DNA of 64,000 bases, taken from NCBI GenBank assembly GCA_017893485.1, contig CM030365.1, positions 31,766,289 through 31,830,288 of the forward strand, written 5' to 3'. This document shows, one piece after another, positions 46,751-56,765 of the stretch. The translations under genes were made by a program, and so were the position numbers. The stretch's first letter is position 1. Every line of letters starts with the position of its first letter. The stretch comes from Hemerocallis citrina. Its lineage: Eukaryota > Streptophyta > Magnoliopsida > Asparagales > Asphodelaceae. The notes below the pieces were generated by a model that saw only the letters and a program-made list of their open reading frames with translations, searched no databases and was not told the DNA's origin.

Positions 46751-47363
46751 TGATATGGGTAAAATCAGAACAACTAGATCTTAACATACATCTCAAAGCT
46801 TCTCAAAGTTGGAATAGTAATTTCACAGCAACCACAAGCCTACATGAAGAACACGGGCCACCTTATGGCCCATCAGGCTCAATCAGGCCCAATCAAGCCA
46901 GAAATTAAGGCTTACTTACAACTCAAAAATGGGGAATTTCTAGCTAATTAACGTTGTTAGTCAAATTCCTTATCCAAAGTAGGATTATTAACTATTTTAT
47001 CTCTTTACCGTGAGAATCTTTAATCAAATCGTAATACATACATTTTCAAGTCTACCCCCCTCCTCATTCAGTCTAAGGCAATCAATATTTCTTCATCGAA
47101 AACACTAATCTCCTTTCAAAGTTGCTGAATTGAGCGTCGGATTGTCTTTCTTCGGGGCCAACCCTAGAGTTTAGACTTCATGGTGGTTAACCAGATGTTT
47201 TCAGCCATCTAGATCCATGATTAGACATTCTCAACTATTTAAATTCAGATCAAGGAGCTTTCAGCCATCCAACATCGGATCCAATCAATTGTTAGATTTT
47301 TAGCTTTCCTCCTAAAAAAGAACTCATCATCTGATTGCTCCCACACCAGAAAATACAGCAACA
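46751..47363 (+). mobile_element. G6 3' LTR (Tat-type, 613 bp)
   Basis: Starts TGATATGGGTAAAATCAG right after the PPT and ends CAGCAACA at 47363. Its 3' part matches the G4 LTR (CTGATTGCTCCCACACCA at 47330 and 48728) and both share a GAATTGAGCGTC/GACTTGAGCGTC box. A following AAACC (47364-47368) would be the right duplication half. Confidence 0.7.
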
Positions 47364-48093
47364 AAACCCTAAATCTTCACATATCAATAACATATTTTTG
47401 ACATTAGGGAAAACAATTATACAAAGAAGAAATCAAAATATAAAGAAATGACTAATTCAATGAACTACTTATAGAATGATTAGGAATACTTCTAATAAAT
47501 ATGACCCATTTCTATTTTATCATGCAAGTATGCTTCAGGTTTCCCGCTCTTGTCCCTCATATGAATTCAATACAATCAAACAGCCCTTATTTCATACAAG
47601 ATAGTAAAAGGATATGGGTGTTTCTTGGTTCAGGCTTGAAAATGTCATATAGACTACTAAGTCCTTATCCCAATATTCATAATGTCCTTGATTTGCAAGA
47701 GTCAATATGGTCCATTGGTAAGCCTCTTTGCTAGTGAGAAAAAGGTCGGGAGATCAAATCTTGCTTGCTAAAAAGTCACCAATTAATATATATTTGGGGT
47801 AAGTGTGAGTGTGTGTGGCTAAAACCTTGTTCCTAAGAAACAAAAAGCAAAAGGTAACTTGATGTCAAAGAGATGTAGTTATAAGATCTTTGGTTAGGTT
47901 GGCTTAATAGTATATGAACAGTGGATTCAAATGAATTCAGCCAAAAAATAAATCTATACCTGCATAGGCCCCTTAAATTTCATGGACCACAATGGACTAA
48001 GATAGGGTCAGGTTATAGGGTCGAGCCAAGTAGGGCTCAAACAAAACCCTAACCCGACCGTACTTTAAAATGAGCTTGATTTAGAAACCTACA
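47364..48093. other. Island between Tat elements, no gene seen
   Basis: AT-rich, about 730 bases, lying outside both LTR elements. No supported ORF. It holds a SINE-like fragment (47700-47860). CTACA at 48089-48093 would be the left duplication of G4. This may be a remnant of older target DNA. Confidence 0.5.
47700..47860 (+). mobile_element. Possible tRNA-derived SINE fragment
   Basis: TGGTCCATTGG (47708-47718) resembles an A box, and GGAGATCAAATCTT, 30-40 bases on, resembles a B box, with GCTAGTGAGAAAAAGGTCGGG between them, as in tRNA heads of plant SINEs. GTGTGTGTGGCTAAAACC follows. The tail and duplication are unclear. Confidence 0.4.
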
Positions 48094-48759
48094 TGATATT
48101 AGTAAAAATAGAACTAAATCGGGACCATTCAAATCTGGTACGAATCTTAACGCTTTCGGGGGTAAAACAATGATTTTCGCTATAAATTGGTCTGTAAGGG
48201 GAATTGGGTCTTTTCCAATGCCCAAAAATCCAAAACGGATCTATATTACTGGGTTACGATGGCTGCCAATTATAAATATGCCCAGATCATTTAGAGAGTT
48301 ATTCAAATTCATGGTTATCCTTAAGAGGCAGTTTAAACCAAATTTCTTATCATGATGGAATTTAAACTTTATTTCTTATCCAAAAATATCGGGAAGTAGA
48401 GACATATGATAATTTCGAAAATGTTCCCAAAGGCGACTATAAATACCCCCCTACCTCCACCAGAAACAGGTAATCAATATTTTTCTTCAAAAACGCTCTC
48501 ATATTATTCTTGATTTCTGACTTGAGCGTCAGAGGGTCTGTCACCGAGATCAATCCCAGTGTTTCAGACTTTTTGCAGGTCATCGGAGGCGATCGACACC
48601 ACACGAATCAAATCTTAATGCGCAAACGAGTCAGATTGTCAAGTGAAATCACAGTCAAAGGCAGTCAACACCGTTGAAAGTCAAAAGGTCAAATTCTTGA
48701 CTGTTCCTAAAAAAGAATCCACATCATCTGATTGCTCCCACACCAAAAAAGGATTAACA
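48094..48759 (+). mobile_element. G4 5' LTR (Tat-type, 666 bp)
   Basis: Starts TGATATTAGTAAAAATAG, similar to the G6 LTR start, and ends GGATTAACA. The TATA element TATAAATA at 48438-48445 is followed by CCCCC. The PBS follows within four bases. Confidence 0.75.
48438..48445 (+). promoter_or_regulatory. TATA element of G4 LTR
   Basis: TATAAATACCCCC about 345 bases into the LTR; the transcribed part (R-U5) would be about 290 bases. Confidence 0.6.
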
Positions 48760-48762
48760 GAT

Positions 48763-48777
48763 TGGTGCCATCTGTGG
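48763..48777 (+). other. G4 primer-binding site
   Basis: TGGTGCCATCTGTGG directly after the LTR. Tat-lineage elements typically show TGGCGCC(G/A)TCTGTGG here; one base differs. Distinct from the Met-tRNA site of the chromoviruses in this window. Confidence 0.75.
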
Positions 48778-48835
48778 AATACACCAAGAGAAAATCTAAC
48801 CAAACTTCACTGGTGAAAACATCATACCTTCTAAG

Positions 48836-49586
48836 GGGAAAGGGAAGGTGGTAGTCTCAAGCCGACAAGCCCACCCTCTTCCTCCACCTCCTCTAGAGGA
48901 ACTCCCTCCCGGCTGTCAACCACAGATAGTGGAGCCCCTCCTTCAGTTAGCCCTGCCTTCACAAGGAGAGGCCCTACCGGGGGCTCTCGTCGGAGTCTCC
49001 CCGAACCATCCGCAAGGCCCTTTGTCAAATACAGGGGATCATTGTACACCTATACTCCTTCCTCACTCCCACAACCATAGTCTGACCTCTGTCAAGTCAT
49101 CGTCGATCGCGAGGAGGAGCTGACCTCTGGAATCATCGTAACGAAAGGAATGCTCGTTAAGAAGTCTCCCATCCGGAGCATAGGGGAAGCAGGAGAAGCC
49201 CTTCTCCTTGGAGGCCAAGATCTAGGAGATCTCCCTCTCCAAGGGGATGCAGATGATCTCTCTCTCCAAGAAGATGAAGGAGATCTCCCTCCCATAGGGG
49301 GCAAAGGGATCACCGTTCCCCAAGGAACCGCAGAGGGACACCCCCTCGAGAAAGGAGGCATCCAACTCCAACTTGTAGGACAGCTCTCGGGGTAGGCAGA
49401 GATGAGGAGGTGCCAGTCACCAGATGAGTTTCGAAAGTTCAAGAATGAGATCCTCTAGGCCCTCAACATAGTTCCACCTCAGACCCGATAACCTAGTCAT
49501 CACCCTTCTCCTCCTGACATGAAGAGTCCTGCGGATCCACCAGATCTGGTCAGAAGGATGATGCCATCCTCTGACATCTCTGAAAG
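48836..49586 (+). pseudogene. G4 gag N-terminal region, RS/SP-rich frame
   Basis: Upstream of the conserved gag block. One frame over 49160-49370 reads as Arg-Ser-Pro-rich repeats (RRSPSPWRPRSRRSPSP) with stops, encoded by imperfect units around GATCTCCCTCTCCAAG; another frame is open from 49150 to 49395 without family motifs. Which frame was original is uncertain. Multiple frame breaks. Confidence 0.5.
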
Positions 49587-50030
49587 ATGGAAGATCGTCT
49601 GGCATCGTTGAAGAGGGAAGAAGTGAAACAAGAAGGAAGATATCATCCTGTCAGACCTCCATTCTCCAAAAAGATTATTGAAGCTCCCGTCCCTACCAAC
49701 TTCAAGGTCCCGACATTTAAGCCGTACAATGGAGATATCGATCCAGTAGACCACATCAAGAGTTTTAAAACTCTCATGATAATCCACCAAGCATTTGACT
49801 CCCTCCTGTGCAAAACCTTTCCGGAAACCTTAAAAGGCTCGACACGAGAATGGTTCTCTCGACATTCTCCAAGCTCCATATTTTCCTTCGACCAACTTAA
49901 GGAACTCTTCCTCACACATTTCATCACTAGCCGCAAGTTGGAGAAGACCAGTGCCTTGCAAAGGGATGTAGAGTCCCTCAAGAGCTATGTCCACCGCTTT
50001 ACAGTCGAGTCCAGATCCATCCCCTAGCTT
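49587..50030 (+). pseudogene. G4 gag capsid block (Tat lineage)
   Basis: Open for 146 codons: FKVPTFKPYNGDIDPVDHIKSFKTLM, ETLKGSTREWFSRHSPSSIFSFDQLKELFLTHF and LQRDVESLKSYVHRF, the capsid pattern of Tat/Retand-type gag (FDG-x-DP..H...W....I.SF..L...F...F). It ends in a TAG at 50025, after which the frame decays. Confidence 0.85.
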
Positions 50031-51250
50031 GACTCTGTAGTGGCAACAGCAGCTTTCAGATACAATGTCAAACATGATGACCTTAAATCTTCCCTTATCA
50101 AAAGACCTCCCAGGGACTTCTCTGACCTCATTTAGAGAGCTAAGAAGTACATTCGAGTCGAAGAGGCGATTCGCCCCAAGAGTAGAAGATGCCTCCGTCC
50201 GGAAACAAATGGAAAGGCACTAACGAAGACGAACCCTGAAAGTCAGAAGGATGTTTCGGGTCCGCATCGCCCGCCTTCCATGCCTCATTTTGAGAAATAC
50301 ACCCCACTAAATGTAAGAGATGGGACAAAACAAAGTGGTGTGCCTTCCACAAGGATCATGGTCACCTTACGGATGAGTTATGAGCCCTTAAAGACAAAGT
50401 AAAGGCATTGCTCCAATGATGATACTTTGCCAAATTTTCCCATGTAAACGACCCCAAACCTCCTCCTCTGAGGGAACCCAACAAACGGGCAGAGAGGCCA
50501 ACTGAGGCCTAGGGATTAGGGCGGATGGAGATATTTCATACAATCCACGGAGGACCTATGGGGGGAGCTTCCACCTTCTCTAGGAAGGCCTTCGTTCAAG
50601 AGGTAAATTCCATACAAAACATCCCTCCTCCAAAAAGTTTAGGAGTTAGCATCTCTACGACGCCCTCGTGATCAGCATGTGTATAAGGAACCATGAAGTG
50701 CGCTGAATCCTGGTTGATAACGGCAGTTCAGTCAACATCCTCTTTTTGATTTTGTTCGAGAGCCTCCGTAATGATCGAGGAAATTGTAACCCTCAACGTT
50801 ATTCTAGGGAAAGCTCTGACTGCTTGCATAAAAGCGTTAGACTTCATGGTGGTCGACATGAAGTCTGCCTACAATGCTAACTTCGACCGCCCAGGATTAA
50901 AGGCCCTCCAAGTGGTTGCATCAGCATACCACCTAGAAATGAAATTCCTACAGTTGCTGGAGTGGGGGAAGCCAAGGAAAGTCAGGAAGCCGCTCGGGCC
51001 TACTACACAGCTATCATGGGGAGCTCGGTTCGTCCCCTTAATGCCTTCGAACTGCCCCTCGATATGGGAAAAGGTAGCTCCGAACCTGCAGATGAACTGG
51101 TAGAAATCCCTTTCTCCGAAGTGGATACAGCTAAGTGTTTCCGGGTGAGCAAAGCACTCTCCCTCCAAGTGAAGGAGCAACTGATCATCTGCATCAGGGA
51201 AAATCGGGACCTGTTCACTTGGACCGCCGAGGATATACCGGGTATCACCG
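50031..51250 (+). pseudogene. G4 gag C-terminus, protease and linker to RT
   Basis: Frames broken throughout. Visible: KWCAFHKDHGHLTDE (about 50335-50375; the zinc-finger-like box that ends Tat gag), LVDNGSSVNIL (about 50714; protease active-site region, DNGSS), then ALDFMVVDMKSAYNANFDRPGLKALQVVASAYHLEMKF (shown in part; 50846-50950), the second protease block. A linker follows (LSLQVKEQLIICIRENRDLFTWTAEDIPGI) leading into RT. Strong match to the Tat-lineage order; non-functional. Confidence 0.8.
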
Positions 51251-52199
51251 AAGACTAGATTGTGCACAGCTTAAGTTTGGACCCAGAAGCCAAGCCTGTT
51301 CAGCAGAAGCACAGCAAGTTTGCACCCGAAAGGCAACAAGCCATCAAGGAAGAAGTTGAGAAGCTCCTAACATCTCAATTCATCTAGGAAGTCTATTACC
51401 CCGAGTGGCTAGCAAATGTTGTAATGGTAAAGAACGCCAATGGCAAGTGGAGAATCTGCATAGACGTCATCGACCTTAACAAAGCATGTCCAAAAGGTCC
51501 CTTCCCACTCCCGAGCATAGACATTTGATAGATGCCACATCAGGCCATGAATTATTAAGCTTTATGGAAGCTTTTTCGAGATATAATCAGATCCAAATGT
51601 TCCAGCCAGACATCCCGAAGACGTCCTTCATCACCAACCAGAGGCTCTATTTCTACCAAGTCATGCCCTTTGGACTGAAGAATGCCGGGGCCACATATCA
51701 ACGCTTGGTGAACCAAGTCTTTAGAGAGCAGATCAGCCAAAACATGGAAGTGTACCTAGATGATATGCTCGTGAAAAGCCTCAAGAAAGAATACCATGTC
51801 GCGAACCTCCAAGAAGCATTCCATGTACTCCGGGTCAACAATATGAGGTTGAACCCTTCTAAATGCGCCTTCGGGATCTCCTCAGGGAAGTTCTTGGGGT
51901 TCATGGTAATTCAGAGAGAAAATAAAGCCAACCCTGAAAAGATCAAAGCCATCCTTGATATGTCTCCCCCAACTACGATTAAGGAAGTCCAGAAGCTTAC
52001 AGGCCGCCTGGCCGCCCTTGGGCATTTCTTTTCCAAGTCAGGAGATAAATGCTTACTTTTCTTCAAAGCCCTCCGAGGAGCGAAGAATTTTGAGTGGGGG
52101 CAAGAACATCAAGTGACCTTTGAAAGCCTTGAAAATCATCTCACCAATCCTCCACTCTTAATCAAACCGCCTTGGATCAAACCCTCAGCACTGTGTTAG
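51251..52199 (+). pseudogene. G4 reverse transcriptase (Tat lineage)
   Basis: Seen: KFAPERQQAIKEEVEKLL, a TAG, WLANVVMVKNANGKWRICID, DLNKACPKG..FPLP, a frameshift near 51520, LLSFMEAFSRYNQIQM, where the usual Asp of FMDAFS is Glu (51567-51569), LYFYQVMPFGLKNAGATYQRLVN, MEVYLDDMLVKS (51753-51764) with the Asp pair, LNPSKCAFGISSGKFLGFMV and VQKLTGRLAALGHFF. A long open frame (51486-52199) remains. The Glu replacement probably abolished activity. Confidence 0.88.
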
Positions 52200-53000
52200 T
52201 GAGAGAAGAAGAACAGGTGCAAAGGACGATCTACTATGTAAGCAAGGTGCTCTATGATGTAGAGCTTCGGTACACAAAGATGGAAAAGATGGCATATGCT
52301 CCAGTAACATCTGCCCGGAAGCTCAGACCCTACTTTTAAGCACACTCCATATGGGTCCTCACTGGTCAACCACTCAAGAAATTTCTCTACAAGCCTAAAA
52401 GCTCCGAAAGACTCATGAAATGGTCTGTTGAGTTAAGCCAGCACGACATCACCTATTGCTTGAGAACAGCAATCAAGGCCCAAGCCTTGGTCGAATTCAT
52501 TGTCGAAAGCACAGTCCCTGATCCTCCCGAGGAAGGAGACAACCCCCCACTTTGGAATGTCTACATGGATGTATCTTCTTACATCGAATAGAGTGGAGCA
52601 GGGGTTATTATAATCGTTCCTGATTAGTTCTTCCTCCAATACTCGTTGCACCTCAGTTTTCCAGCTTCGAACAATGAGGCCAAGTATGATGCCATGATTG
52701 TTGGTTTCCTCCTAGAAAAAAGGTAGGGGCACGAAGAGTAAAAGTATTCAGTGACTCCCAATTGGTCGTAAACCTGATCCAAGGAGAATACGAGGTAAGG
52801 GATGGCCGAATGATCAGGTACTTGGCGTGTGTAAAGAAAATCATCTCCACTTTCCAAGAAGCTAAGGTCACTCGCATTCTTGGAGATGAAAACGGGCAAG
52901 CAGATACCCTCTCCAAGCTCGCCTCCTCATCGTTCGATGGACTTAACCACACTGTACTGATCAAGATCCTCCTTAAACCTAGCATTGAAGAAGAAGAAGC
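52200..53000 (+). pseudogene. G4 RNase H region (two modules)
   Basis: First module: TIYYVSKVLYDVELRYTKMEK and a degraded PLKKFLYKPKSSERLMKW stretch. Second module: WNVYMDVSSYIE with Asp, TAG, SGAGVIII, NNEAKYDAMIVGF, a frameshift near 52700, VFSDSQLVVNLIQGEYE, and DENGQADTLSKLAS with the terminal Asp. A second, archaeal-like RNase H after the first is characteristic of Tat/Ogre-lineage elements. It is interrupted at 53006 by the TRIM. Confidence 0.8.
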
Positions 53001-53056
53001 AATCATGTAACATCCCGTATTTCTTAGAGGTATAATACACTAGTATAATATAGTAT

Positions 53057-53059
<3 letters not shown>

Positions 53060-53092
<33 letters not shown>
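53060..53092 (+). repeat. CA microsatellite in TRIM LTR 1
   Basis: A perfect CA run about 55 bases inside LTR 1. LTR 2 has a CA run followed by a TA run at the same place (53753-53836), and LTR 3 a TA run (54578-54629). Confidence 0.9.
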
Positions 53093-53094
<2 letters not shown>

Positions 53095-53749
53095 GGGCTT
53101 TCTACACGTGGGGCCCGGGTTCTCTCTCCCTTGCTGACGTGGTCAGAGAGAAGGGAGGGGGGGTGCTAGTGTGGGGCCTAGGAAAGGAGGGGGGCAACAC
53201 TGTTGTGCGAACTGGCAGTAGTGGGGCCCTCCCGGGATGTTGTGCTGCTCATGGTGGTGTGGGGCTTTCTTAGTCCCACATTGGTAGGAAGCAAAAGTAA
53301 TTAAATAATAAATAATATTGCCTATGATCAAGAGTCACCTAATTGGTTAACCACCTTTTGAGAGGCGGCTTGTGGTGGGCAGTTGTACTAATAAATAAAT
53401 ATTACCTGAGTTTGGCACCAGGGCATTACAAATGGTATCAGAACTGACTTTTGACAACAGGTGTAGGTAAGAGTGGGTGAGATGTATGCCTGAGAGGGGA
53501 GCTGAGGTCAGTACGCTTGAAATAGCTGAATCAGGGTACTCCACTCTACATCGGTGAGATGTATGCCTGAGAGGGAGCTGTGGTCAGTGTGTTGGCCTAA
53601 AATTAGCTGAATCAGGGTACTCCACTCCACATCGACTAAAAAGGAGATCATACGTTAGGTTGCATGCCCCGTACTCAGGGAGGACACTGATTTCTTGAGG
53701 GGAGTTGTATGTAACATCCCGTATTTTTTGGAGGTATAATATACTAGTA

Positions 53750-53752
<3 letters not shown>

Positions 53753-53836
<84 letters not shown>
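53753..53836 (+). repeat. CA then TA microsatellite in TRIM LTR 2
   Basis: About 48 bases of CA repeats followed by about 36 bases of TA repeats; it accounts for most of the length difference between LTRs 1 and 2. Confidence 0.9.
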
Positions 53837-53838
<2 letters not shown>

Positions 53839-54575
53839 GGCAATATTGTAATAATGTGGATTGGAATTGTGGATGTTAATGGGATTTCTGCACGTGGGAC
53901 CCGGGATCTCTCTCCTTTGCTGATGTGGTTAGAAAGGAGGGAGAAGGCGTCTGCTAGTGTGGGGCCCAGGAAAGGATGGGGGACAACACTGTTGTGCGAG
54001 TTGGCAGTGTTGGGGCCCTCCCGGGATGTTGTGCTTCTCATGGTGGTGTGGGCCTTTCTTAGTCCCACATCGGTCGGGAGCAAGATTAATTAAATAATAA
54101 ATAATATTGCCTATGATCAAGAGTCTCCTAATTGGTTAACCACCTTTTGAGAGGCAGCTTGTGGTGGGCAGTTGTACTAATAAATAAATATTATCTGAGT
54201 TTGGCATCAGGGCATTACAAATGGTATCAGTACCGACTTTCGACACTGAGTGTGGATAAGAGTGGGTGAGATGTATGCCTGAGAGGGAGTTAAGGTCAGT
54301 ATGCTCGCAGTTTTGCCAGGGGTAGTATGCTTGAAATAACTGAATTAGGGTACTCCACTCCACATCGGCGAGATGTATGCCTAAGAGGGAGCTGAGGTCA
54401 GTGCGCTCACTGAGAATTAGCTGAATCAGAGTACTCCGCTCCATATCGGCTAGAAAGGAGATCATACACTAGGTTGCATGCCCCGTACTCAGGGAGGACA
54501 ATGATTTCTTAAGGGGGGCTGTATGTAACATCCCGTATTTCACGGAGGTATAATATACTAGTATAAAATAGTATA

Positions 54576-54577
<2 letters not shown>

Positions 54578-54629
<52 letters not shown>
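54578..54629 (+). repeat. TA microsatellite in TRIM LTR 3
   Basis: A TA run at the homologous site. A poly-G run lies further on, near 54772-54787. Confidence 0.9.
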
Positions 54630-54631
<2 letters not shown>

Positions 54632-55030
54632 GGTAATATTGTAATAATGTAAATTGGAATTGTGGATGTTAATGGGCTTTCTACACGTGGGGCCCGGGTT
54701 CTCTCTCCCTTGCTAACGTGGTCAGAGATAAGGGAGAGGGGGGCTGCTAGTGTGGAGCCCAGGAAAGGACGGGGGGGGGGGGGGGGGTAGCACTGTTGTT
54801 CGAGTTGGCAGTGGTGGGGCCCTTCCGGAATGTTGTGCGACTCATGGTGGTGTGGGGCTTTCTTAGCCCCACATCGGTAGGGAGCAAGATTAATTAAATA
54901 ATAAATAATATTGCCTATGATCAAGAGTCACCTAATTGGTTAACCACCTTTTGAGAGGCAGCCTGTGGTGGGCAGTTGTACTAATAAATAAATAAATTGT
55001 TTGAGTTTGGGGCCGAGGCTTTACAAATCG

Positions 55031-56275
55031 TACTTAGGCATATCACCCCTCAGAGACTATTGGATGAAACCTCTGGTCGACTTCCTCGACAAAGGGATCC
55101 TCCCTGCAGATATCAAAGAATCAATAAAGATTCGGGTAAGGGCTGAAAGGTACGTACTCGTATAAGGGGTTCTTTACAAGCGCTCCTACACCCTGGTGGA
55201 TGGTTGACCATACCTTCGGTGCCTCTCAAATGGAGAGGCCGACTATGCCCTGCAAAACGTTCACGAAGGAATCGGCGACAGCCATATGGGTGCAAGGTCC
55301 CTCCCACGGAAGATCCTTAACCATGGGTACTACTGGCCCACAGTCCTAAGTGATGCTCAAGCTTATGTCCGCCAATGCCCCTCATGTCAGAGACACTCCT
55401 TCGTAAAGTGAATTCCCCAAGCCAACCTTAGCTCCATGTCAAGGGGATGGATCAACTCAGGCAATTCCCTTTCGCCACCGGACAACGATTCTTCTTGGTG
55501 GTCACTATTGACTATTTTACAAAATGGATAGAAGTGGAACCACTAGCAACAATCCCCAAGCACCGGGTCCAACAATTCTTTTGGAAGAACATAGTTTACT
55601 GCTTTGGGATCCCTCATACTTTAGTTACTGATAATGAGACTCAATTCGCTGGTAAAGGATTCTGCTTGTTCTACACTGACCTAGGTATTTAGCAACGTTT
55701 CTCTTCAGTATCACACCCTCATACCAATGGCCAAGCCGAGAACACCAATCGGCAAATCTTGGATGGTCTCAAAAAAGACTTGGTGAAGCTGCCAGGGGAC
55801 AATGGGTTGAAGAACTTCCGAGTGTACTTTGGTCTTATAGGACTACAAAAAGAATCCCCACGGGTGAGTCCCCCTTCAACCTTACATTCGGTACAGAAGC
55901 TCTTATCCCTGTAGAAGTCGGAATGCCTTATCTTTGCCTCCTCTCGTTCAACCAAGAACATAACTCGAATGACATTCGAGCTAATTTGGACCTTTTCGAA
56001 GAAGTTCTTAGAGAAATCCATCATTCGGAGAAACATCTACCAGCAGAGGGTACAGAGATTTTATAACAAGAAGGTACGTCCTGCCAACATTCAAGAAGGG
56101 GACCTTTTCCTCGGAAAGCTCGAAATATCTAACCCTCAAAAGAAGGGAAAGCTCGCCCCAAACTGGGATGGACCATACGAAGTCTCACAATTTGTTCCCC
56201 AAGGAGCTTACCGACTTGAAGACTTGGGGAGGAAGAAGATATCGAGGACATGGAACGCCGAACATCTCATGAAAT
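55031..56275 (+). pseudogene. G4 integrase (Tat lineage)
   Basis: Resumes after the TRIM: LDKGILPADIKESIKIRVRAERYVL, stops near 55165 and 55208, a zinc-binding module (VHEGIGDSHMGARSL, YVRQCPSCQRHS), a frameshift near 55440, then FFLVVTIDYFTKWIEVEPL with the first Asp, TLVTDNETQF with the second, a TAG at 55690, NGQAENTNRQIL with the catalytic Glu, frame breaks, and a well-kept tail RVQRFYNKKVRP, GDLFLGKLE, KLAPNWDGPYEV and RTWNAEHLMK ending in TAA. All DDE and HHCC residues are present in pieces. Confidence 0.88.
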
Positions 56276-56540
56276 AAAAAAAGTGCGCTTAACGCCCTCG
56301 CCCAGCAGATAGCACCAAACATGTAATAAAGGCCGATGATTATAACGGTCACAACATGTAATAAAAGCTTGCATTAAAGTAGCTGTTTAGTTAAATTCTT
56401 CAATTAAATGCACTTTTTTCTTCTTAGCAAAATTCCTTGAATAGTTCAAAAACTCTGTGAATAATTCAACCAAAGGAAAGCAATAAGTTAAGACACTTGG
56501 TACGCCTTCGAACCAACACCAATCTATTCACTAGACACTT
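56276..56540 (+). other. G4 3' untranslated stretch
   Basis: No ORF. It follows the integrase stop and holds nothing else recognised. The G4 3' LTR is not found in the window. Confidence 0.5.
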
Positions 56541-56765
56541 TGTAACACTCCTCTATTTTATAATTTCAAAATAATCTTTTGTATTTCTTTTATAGTGAGT
56601 AGATATTATTGTTATTGTTATTATTATGCATAAATATGCAATTTTATGTTATATATATTCTTTAATTAATTTATTTAATTGGTGGAGCAGGTTTTATTGA
56701 AATTTATTATGAAAAAGAGAATTAGAAGGATCTAAAATAAATGTTTGGTCAAGAGGGGGGCTTAC
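56541..56765 (+). mobile_element. LTR stub (TGTAACACTCC start), truncated
   Basis: TGTAACACTCCTC at 56541 with CACTT before it looks like an LTR start and resembles LTR-D loosely (TTTTATAATTTCAAAATAAT versus LTR-D). It is cut at 56766 by LTR-A copy 9. An alternative reading is the G4 3' end, because AAGAGGGGGGCTTAC (56751-56765) resembles the Tat PPT of G6. Unresolved. Confidence 0.35.

Larger units (their letters stand above)
53006..55025 (+). mobile_element. Tandem TRIM: LTR-int-LTR-int-LTR
   Basis: Three LTRs (53006-53430, 53710-54219, 54524-55025) and two internal parts (53431-53709 and 54220-54523). LTRs start TGTAACATCCCGTATT and end GGCATTACA (third: GGCTTTACA). Each internal part starts with a PBS (TGGTATCAGA, 53433) and ends with a GGGG-containing PPT just before the next LTR. 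No coding capacity. Flanks AATCA (53001-53005) and AATCG (55026-55030) give a 5-base duplication with one change. It splits the G4 RNase H/integrase linker. The unit is a terminal-repeat retrotransposon in miniature in a multimeric form. Confidence 0.88.

Noticed and set aside
54772..54787. Poly-G run as a G-quadruplex regulator
   Set aside because: Single homopolymer, not present in LTRs 1 and 2 of the same TRIM; could be slippage or assembly error.
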